Below the pieces are notes generated by a model. The model saw only the letters and a program-made list of their open reading frames with translations, did not search any database and was not told where the DNA came from. A stretch of DNA of 64,000 bases from Flavobacteriaceae bacterium UBA3611. GTDB lineage: Bacteria > Bacteroidota > Bacteroidia > Flavobacteriales > Flavobacteriaceae. Every line of letters starts with the position of its first letter. The stretch's first letter is position 1. Positions 59,387-64,000 of the stretch are shown piece after piece. The stretch covers positions 374,068 through 438,067 of the forward strand of contig DFLU01000012.1 in the NCBI GenBank assembly GCA_002375495.1, in the 5' to 3' direction. The translations under genes and the position numbers were made by a program.

Positions 59387-60604
59387 TTAAATAGGTGGTT
59401 TTTTTAGAAAAATGAGAAAACCAATAGCAACTAAAATAATGCTTCCTGCAATTAGAAATGGATAATAAAAACCACCGGTAACCAACCAAGTTCCTAAAAT
59501 GGGACCTAAAATCTGACCGATACTGTTTGTTGAACTTTGTATTGAAATATTTCGACCTGTATTTGTTTTGGATAACAAGGATACCGCAGACAGCAAATTA
59601 GGTGTAACCATAGCACCACCAGCAGCAAACACCACAATTAAACCGTACACAACAAATTCATTTTTGAAAAAAGGAAAGACAATTAATGAAATTCCTGAAA
59701 TGAATAACCCAAAGCCGATTTGCTTTTTAGTAGATAGAATCTTTTCCCCATAACTGGCAAATACAGGCTGCAAAACAGCCATTATTGAACCACACAGCAT
59801 AAAACCAATACCAACCTGATTGCTGTTAAACCCTAATTCGTCTTTACCGTAGATTGAAAAAACAGTTTCAAACAAGGTCACTACAAATTGGATAACAAAT
59901 GACAAGGCCAATAGAATAAGGAAATATTGGCTGAACGAGAAGTGAAAACTGAATTTTTGAGTTGTAAATTTATGGATGCGAACGGAATTTTTTAACCATT
60001 TTACAACAATGACTAACACAATAAAACCTAATAATGCAGCAAATAGAAACGGCGTGGAAAATCTACCTAAATGTAGTTGACCAATTGCATACTCAAAATG
60101 AAGGTCTGATTGCGAAAGAAAGCCACCGATAACGGGTCCAAAAATAACCCCTGAACTAATGGCTACACCAGACCAGGCCATTATCTTCGTTCTACGTTTT
60201 TCTGAAGTAATATCACTTAAATATGCGTTGCTGACAGGAATAACTGATGAAGTAAATATGCCGCCAAAAATCCGAGCGATATATAGCATCGTTAGTGATG
60301 TTGCAAGCCCAGTTAGCAATTGCATTATTACAAAGCCAATCAAACCAATAATAATGACGGGTTTACGACCATATCTGTCAGATAACTTTCCCCAAACGAC
60401 AACAAAAATTAATTGAAATAGTGGATAAATGCTGGTAAGCAACCCAATATGGAAGTTGATTAAATCGGTGTCGAGATTGTCTTTTAAAGCTAATCTTTCG
60501 GTATAGTAGGGAAGGGTTGGCAATAAAATACCATAACCCAACATCACTACAAATAAACTCAACAGGATTAAAGATATCCTGTTGAGTTTTTCTTTTCTAT
60601 CCAT
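59387..60604 (-). CDS. MFS drug-efflux-type transporter
   Basis: A 405-aa, 12-helix major facilitator. The loop after helix 2 has GKLSDRYGRKPVII (motif A), and helix 5 carries GVAISSGVIFGPVIGGFL (antiporter motif C). These fit the TetA/multidrug class of proton antiporters; the substrate is unknown. It abuts the CopB-type ATPase gene (start 60604, ATPase stop at 60605), so it is on the same transcript. It lies directly downstream of the ATPase and upstream of the broken rteC. Confidence 0.82.
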   Translation of the reverse strand: MDRKEKLNRISLILLSLFVVMLGYGILLPTLPYYTERLALKDNLDTDLINFHIGLLTSIYPLFQLIFVVVWGKLSDRYGRKPVIIIGLIGFVIMQLLTGLATSLTMLYIARIFGGIFTSSVIPVSNAYLSDITSEKRRTKIMAWSGVAISSGVIFGPVIGGFLSQSDLHFEYAIGQLHLGRFSTPFLFAALLGFIVLVIVVKWLKNSVRIHKFTTQKFSFHFSFSQYFLILLALSFVIQFVVTLFETVFSIYGKDELGFNSNQVGIGFMLCGSIMAVLQPVFASYGEKILSTKKQIGFGLFISGISLIVFPFFKNEFVVYGLIVVFAAGGAMVTPNLLSAVSLLSKTNTGRNISIQSSTNSIGQILGPILGTWLVTGGFYYPFLIAGSIILVAIGFLIFLKKPPI

Positions 60605-62707
60605 TTATTTTTTACCGATTTTTCGCTTCAATAACTGCGCATTAATAGCCACTATAATTGTACTCAAACTCATAAATACCGCACCAACCGCAGGACCTAA
60701 AACAAAGCCTGAAGAATATAATACACCGGCTGCTAAAGGAATAGCCACGACATTGTATCCCGTAGCCCAAATCAAATTCTGAATCATTTTATTGTAGGTC
60801 GCTTTTCCAAATAAAATTAGGTTGGCAATATCCTGTGGGTTACTGTTGACCAGAATAATATCGGCAGTTTCAGCTGCTACATCTGTACCTGAGCCTACTG
60901 CAATTCCTACATCGGCTTTTGCGAGCGCGGGCGCATCATTTACACCATCACCCGTCATAGCTACAAAATCACCTTTGCTCTGTAACTCTTCTACAATTTC
61001 AACTTTTTGATGTGGCAATACCTCGGCGTAGTAACCATCCAATCCAAGTTTTTCACTCACAGCTTTAGCGGTTTTTTCATTATCACCAGTTGCCATTAGA
61101 ACTTTAATGTTATTCTTTTTAAATATTTTGATTGCCTCGGCAGATTCTGGTCTTATTTCATCAGCAAGGGCGATGTAACCGGCCAATTTTCCATCAATTA
61201 AAACAAATACTACAGTTTCCGCTGCATCGCTGTAAGCATCTTCAGGAATAGTAATTTTCTCATCTCTTAGATAGCCTGGACTTACTACCTTAACTTGTTT
61301 GCCTTCCACATTTGCCTCTACACCTTTACCAGTAATAGCATTAAAGTTTTCAGGTTTTGGAATGGTTATGTTATCTTCTTTTACTTTTTTAATAATCCCA
61401 ACAGCTATTGGATGTTCAGAACTTTGTTCCAATGCACTTGAAAGTCTTAAAATTTCCTCTGTTGAATAAGTCTCGTTAACAGACTCAATTCGAGTGACAC
61501 CAAAATCACCCTTGGTTAGTGTTCCTGTTTTATCAAAAAGCAAAGCTGAAATTTTTCTGGACTCTTCAAACGCAGTTCTATTTCGGATAAGCAATCCATT
61601 TTGAGCAGATACTGCCGTAGAAATTGCAACCACCAGGGGAATGGCAAGCCCTAATGCGTGTGGACAAGCAATTACCATAACAGTAACCATTCTTTCTAAA
61701 GCATAGACAAATGGAAAGCCTAAAATCAACCATACTGCTAATGTTCCAAAACCAATAGCCAAAGCGATATAGGTTAGCCATTTTGCAGCTCTATCTGATA
61801 GGTTTTGCATCTTCGATTTGGTTTTTTGCGCTTCCTCGACCATCTTAATGACCTTGTTTAGATAGCTGTCTTTTCCAGTATGTTCAACTTTTACTTTTAA
61901 GGTGCTATTGCCATTTACAGAACCACCAATAACCTTATCGTTTTCATCTTTTTTTACAGGTTTGGATTCGCCTGTAAGCATAGATTCATTTAGGTAACTT
62001 GAACCGTCTACTATAATCCCATCAGCGGGAACTTTTTCACCTGGTTTTACCAAAATCACATCATCTTTTAGTAAATCTTCCAAAGGAATGTCTTCTATGG
62101 TGTCACCTTTTACCCTGTGCGCTTCCGCAGGCATCATACTTACCAGTAACTGCAAGGCTTTTGATGCACCTAACACACTTTTCATTTCTATCCAATGACC
62201 AAGCAACATTATGGCTATAAGTGTTGATAGTTCCCAGAAAAAGTCTTCACCTCTTAAGCCAAATACAGTAGCTGTACTATAAAAATAAGCTACGGAAATT
62301 GCCATAGAAATCAAGGTCATCATTCCTGGTGCACCTTTTTTGACTTCAGACCAAAACCCTTTTAAAAATGGCCAACCACCATAAAAATATACAACAGTGG
62401 AAAGTGCAAAAAGGATGTATGGATTTCCTGGAAGTAAAAATTCATAACCAAAAAATTCCTGAATCATTGGTGAGAAGAACAATATAGGGATGGTAAGCAC
62501 GAGTGTTACCCAAAACCGTTTTCTAAAGTCTGCAATCATCATTTTATGATGGTCGTGACCCATTTGACCGTGACCCGGATTGTGACCCGAATGGTCCCCA
62601 CCTTTGTGGTTCATTTTAGAATGGTCTTCTTTTTTGTGTTTCATCTTCGAATGGTCCATTTTAGAATGGTCCATTTCATCGTGATTGTGGTGTTCGTGAT
62701 TTTCCAT
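60605..62707 (-). CDS. copB: CopB-type P1B-3 copper ATPase
   Basis: A 700-aa pump. The ion-path helix has CPH (C348-P349-H350), the mark of the P1B-3/CopB group that exports copper or silver; the phosphorylation site is DKTGTLTKG (D392), then MATGDNEKTAKAV and GDGVNDAPAL. The N-terminal ~55 residues are a His/Met tract with several DHSKM and similar units in place of a CxxC domain; such tracts bind Cu ions. It is the second ATPase of the island and, by motif, complementary to the P1B-4 pump at 44053. It is followed without gap by the MFS gene. Confidence 0.9.
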   Translation of the reverse strand: MENHEHHNHDEMDHSKMDHSKMKHKKEDHSKMNHKGGDHSGHNPGHGQMGHDHHKMMIADFRKRFWVTLVLTIPILFFSPMIQEFFGYEFLLPGNPYILFALSTVVYFYGGWPFLKGFWSEVKKGAPGMMTLISMAISVAYFYSTATVFGLRGEDFFWELSTLIAIMLLGHWIEMKSVLGASKALQLLVSMMPAEAHRVKGDTIEDIPLEDLLKDDVILVKPGEKVPADGIIVDGSSYLNESMLTGESKPVKKDENDKVIGGSVNGNSTLKVKVEHTGKDSYLNKVIKMVEEAQKTKSKMQNLSDRAAKWLTYIALAIGFGTLAVWLILGFPFVYALERMVTVMVIACPHALGLAIPLVVAISTAVSAQNGLLIRNRTAFEESRKISALLFDKTGTLTKGDFGVTRIESVNETYSTEEILRLSSALEQSSEHPIAVGIIKKVKEDNITIPKPENFNAITGKGVEANVEGKQVKVVSPGYLRDEKITIPEDAYSDAAETVVFVLIDGKLAGYIALADEIRPESAEAIKIFKKNNIKVLMATGDNEKTAKAVSEKLGLDGYYAEVLPHQKVEIVEELQSKGDFVAMTGDGVNDAPALAKADVGIAVGSGTDVAAETADIILVNSNPQDIANLILFGKATYNKMIQNLIWATGYNVVAIPLAAGVLYSSGFVLGPAVGAVFMSLSTIIVAINAQLLKRKIGKK

Positions 62708-62725
62708 TATTGTCTTGTTTAAGTG

Positions 62726-63019
62726 TTATCGTAATTTTTTTCTCATAGCTTCCGAAATGTTTTCGGCATAGACGCCATAGGCATCTACCAAAAGTCCTTT
62801 AATCCCATTTTTTGATGAAATAGCATAAAGCACACTGTTATCATCGGTACTGCTCATACCTTCAAAACGATGCATCTCGTCAACATTAAAATCTTCTGGG
62901 TGTATTTCAATTTTTAGTGAGGCACACTCCAAACATTCTGGTTTTAGGTTAAAATCGTATGTATAACCTTTTCGCTGTAAATCGTTTATTGCTTCTGAAA
63001 GGGTGTCGTAATTGTTCAT
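62726..63019 (-). CDS. Small conserved protein with CLEC motif
   Basis: A 97-aa protein beginning MNNYDTLSEAINDLQRKGY and containing KPECLECASLKIEIHPEDF, HRFEGMSSTDDNSVLYAIS and GLLVDAYGVYAE. The CxxC pair could bind a metal ion. Relatives in Bacteroidetes have been labelled 'phosphoribosylpyrophosphate synthetase', as I recall, but there is no PRPP loop and the protein is far too short; the label may come from neighbours like the one at 63668. It lies 18 nt upstream of the copper ATPase. Confidence 0.6.
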   Translation of the reverse strand: MNNYDTLSEAINDLQRKGYTYDFNLKPECLECASLKIEIHPEDFNVDEMHRFEGMSSTDDNSVLYAISSKNGIKGLLVDAYGVYAENISEAMRKKLR

Positions 63020-63026
63020 TTTTATT

Positions 63027-63671
63027 TTATTTATAAGTCATTGTAAAATAACTATTATCTTCTTCTGTAAATTTCTGAAAGGTCAATAAACCATTCCCGT
63101 TTAATTTTTCGTTAACGGTATAGTTGAGTTGCTTAATACGAATGCCCCAAGCATAAGCCTTAATATTTATTTTTGAATTAATGTTGGTTTTGTTGTCCTT
63201 CAATGTTCGGTCGTAAATCTTTATGATGCTTTTTGAACCAAAAAAATCCAGCAGTCCTGAATCAAAAGTCATTTCCAATTCTATATCTTCAAGATTGTCC
63301 AAATCGTAGAGGTCTTTAAATTTTTTAGAGGTGGTATTAATTTCGGTCTCCTTTGATTTTGGGCTGGAAAACGGGAAAGCCATTACTATTATACTCGCTT
63401 CATCAGGTTTACAGCGATAGGTTGTGGTGTATTTATCGGTCGATTTTTTGTCACGATCAAACAATTCCGTAACCACCTCAATTTCATAGTATCCATTTTT
63501 CTTTATTGTTTCACCAGCTTCAAAAGTTTGTTTGTTTAGAAAAGAGCCTTCTTCATCAAAATTTTCTCGAACAACAACTCTACCCGAAATCTGCCCAATA
63601 AGCATTTCAGTTTGTCCAGTCATTGTGATACTGAATAAAGTGATTAGTACTATAAAACTTTGTTTTCTCAT
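63027..63671 (-). CDS. Exported protein of unknown function
   Basis: A 214-aa protein with a Sec signal peptide (QSFIVLITLFSITMTGQTE, cleavage near residue 20). The mature part is beta-rich, with IGQISGRVVVREN after the signal that recalls the first strand of carboxypeptidase-regulatory-like domains. KKNGYYEIEVVTELFDR and a C-terminal LTFQKFTEEDNSYFTMTYK show no catalytic motif. It overlaps the PRPP synthetase stop by 4 nt, so it is co-transcribed with it, which is an odd pairing of an enzyme and a secreted protein. Confidence 0.6.
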   Translation of the reverse strand: MRKQSFIVLITLFSITMTGQTEMLIGQISGRVVVRENFDEEGSFLNKQTFEAGETIKKNGYYEIEVVTELFDRDKKSTDKYTTTYRCKPDEASIIVMAFPFSSPKSKETEINTTSKKFKDLYDLDNLEDIELEMTFDSGLLDFFGSKSIIKIYDRTLKDNKTNINSKINIKAYAWGIRIKQLNYTVNEKLNGNGLLTFQKFTEEDNSYFTMTYK

Positions 63672-64000
63672 ATATGGTGCATTAATTTTTTTACCTCTTT
63701 TGCCATAATATCACTTAAATCTATTCCATTTGAAGAGTGTGGGATGGTATTGCAAGTCACTATTTTTTCTACTCCGGAATCCAATAAATCTTGATAGGCA
63801 TTTCCTGAAAAAATGGCGTGAATGCCGACGCAAATAGGCGGTTTCATTCCTGCCTTTTTAAGATGTTGTACGGTTTCAATCATTGTTCGGGCTGTGGAAA
63901 TAATATCATCTACCAAAATGGGTGTAGCATCTTTATATATATCCACATCGGGAACAGAGACTTCTACATCACGGTCACCGTGACGCACCTTTTGTAATAC
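63668..64000 (-). CDS. PRPP synthetase (second type), partial, leaves the window
   Basis: The C-terminal ~110 residues of a ribose-phosphate pyrophosphokinase: KVRHGDRDVEVSVPD, then the PRPP loop ILVDDIISTARTMIE, then GIHAIFSGNAYQDLLDSG and a TCNTIPHSSNGIDLSD end. The open frame continues to the window edge (V-L-Q-K before V-R-H), so the GTG at 63988 is internal. It is clearly different from the class I prs at 29250 and closer to the archaeal-like form often found next to a thymidine/AMP phosphorylase. Position beside a copper ATPase suggests it is island cargo. Confidence 0.8.
   Translation of the reverse strand, partial: VLQKVRHGDRDVEVSVPDVDIYKDATPILVDDIISTARTMIETVQHLKKAGMKPPICVGIHAIFSGNAYQDLLDSGVEKIVTCNTIPHSSNGIDLSDIMAKEVKKLMHHI

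Noticed and set aside
62726..63019. Label as PRPP synthetase
   Set aside because: 97 residues without the PRPP-binding loop; the true enzyme gene lies at the window edge.

Overview
The window comes from a member of the Bacteroidota, most likely a marine-type Flavobacteriaceae. The evidence is Bacteroidetes-type promoter boxes (TAnnTTTG), a long ctc-type ribosomal protein L25, an OlsF-like fused ornithine-lipid acyltransferase, many families typical of flavobacteria (DUF1206, DUF6428, DUF4286, HTTM, CusA-TolC fusions, RteC) and dispersed intergenic repeats of a flavobacterial type. I could not run any search; product names rest on motifs, length, order and gene context.

Positions 1-30,500 look like ordinary chromosome, mostly on the minus strand. 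They hold a partial aspartate kinase, the lipid acyltransferase, two DUF1206 membrane proteins, a small arsenic cluster (ArsR, DUF6428, arsenate reductase) with a perfect 18-bp operator palindrome, two TM2 proteins, and a glycan operon (beta-mannosidase, GH20 hexosaminidase, CutC-family protein). After two VOC proteins comes a tight run from a TPR lipoprotein-like secreted protein through DUF6090, DUF4286, rsmA, mgtE and a thioesterase to a cupin. Housekeeping genes follow: serS, an HTTM protein, ribF, pth, rplY and prs. Intergenic gaps here carry dispersed repeats.

At 30,351-30,563 the chromosome ends in a truncated tRNA-Leu, an intact tRNA-Leu(CAA), a terminator and a perfect 10-bp direct repeat. 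This is the likely left edge of an acquired island that runs past the window end. Its first genes are an orphan ParB-like protein and a DUF932 plasmid/phage-type protein, each preceded by a copy of the same ~135-nt leader.

Positions 33,999-54,972 form a heavy-metal resistance region on the plus strand. The first block has a CzcA pump fused to its own TolC channel, a CzcB adaptor, a PII-like protein, two cation transporters, two Fur-family regulators, two SpoIIAA-like proteins, a DoxX protein, a membrane AlbA_2 protein and a P1B-4 ATPase. The second block is a CusC/His-rich lipoprotein/CusB/CusA set. Together they should move divalent cations (Zn/Co/Cd type) and monovalent copper/silver out of cytoplasm and periplasm.

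Positions 55,185-58,373 carry a nuclease-like gene with an unknown partner, and an AbiE-type toxin-antitoxin pair. At about 58,640 a membrane-protein gene (plus strand) and an rteC gene (minus strand) are both cut off against each other, which marks a recombination junction. Beyond it, on the minus strand, lie an MFS transporter, a CopB-type P1B-3 ATPase, two small proteins of unknown role and the end of a second PRPP synthetase gene that leaves the window.
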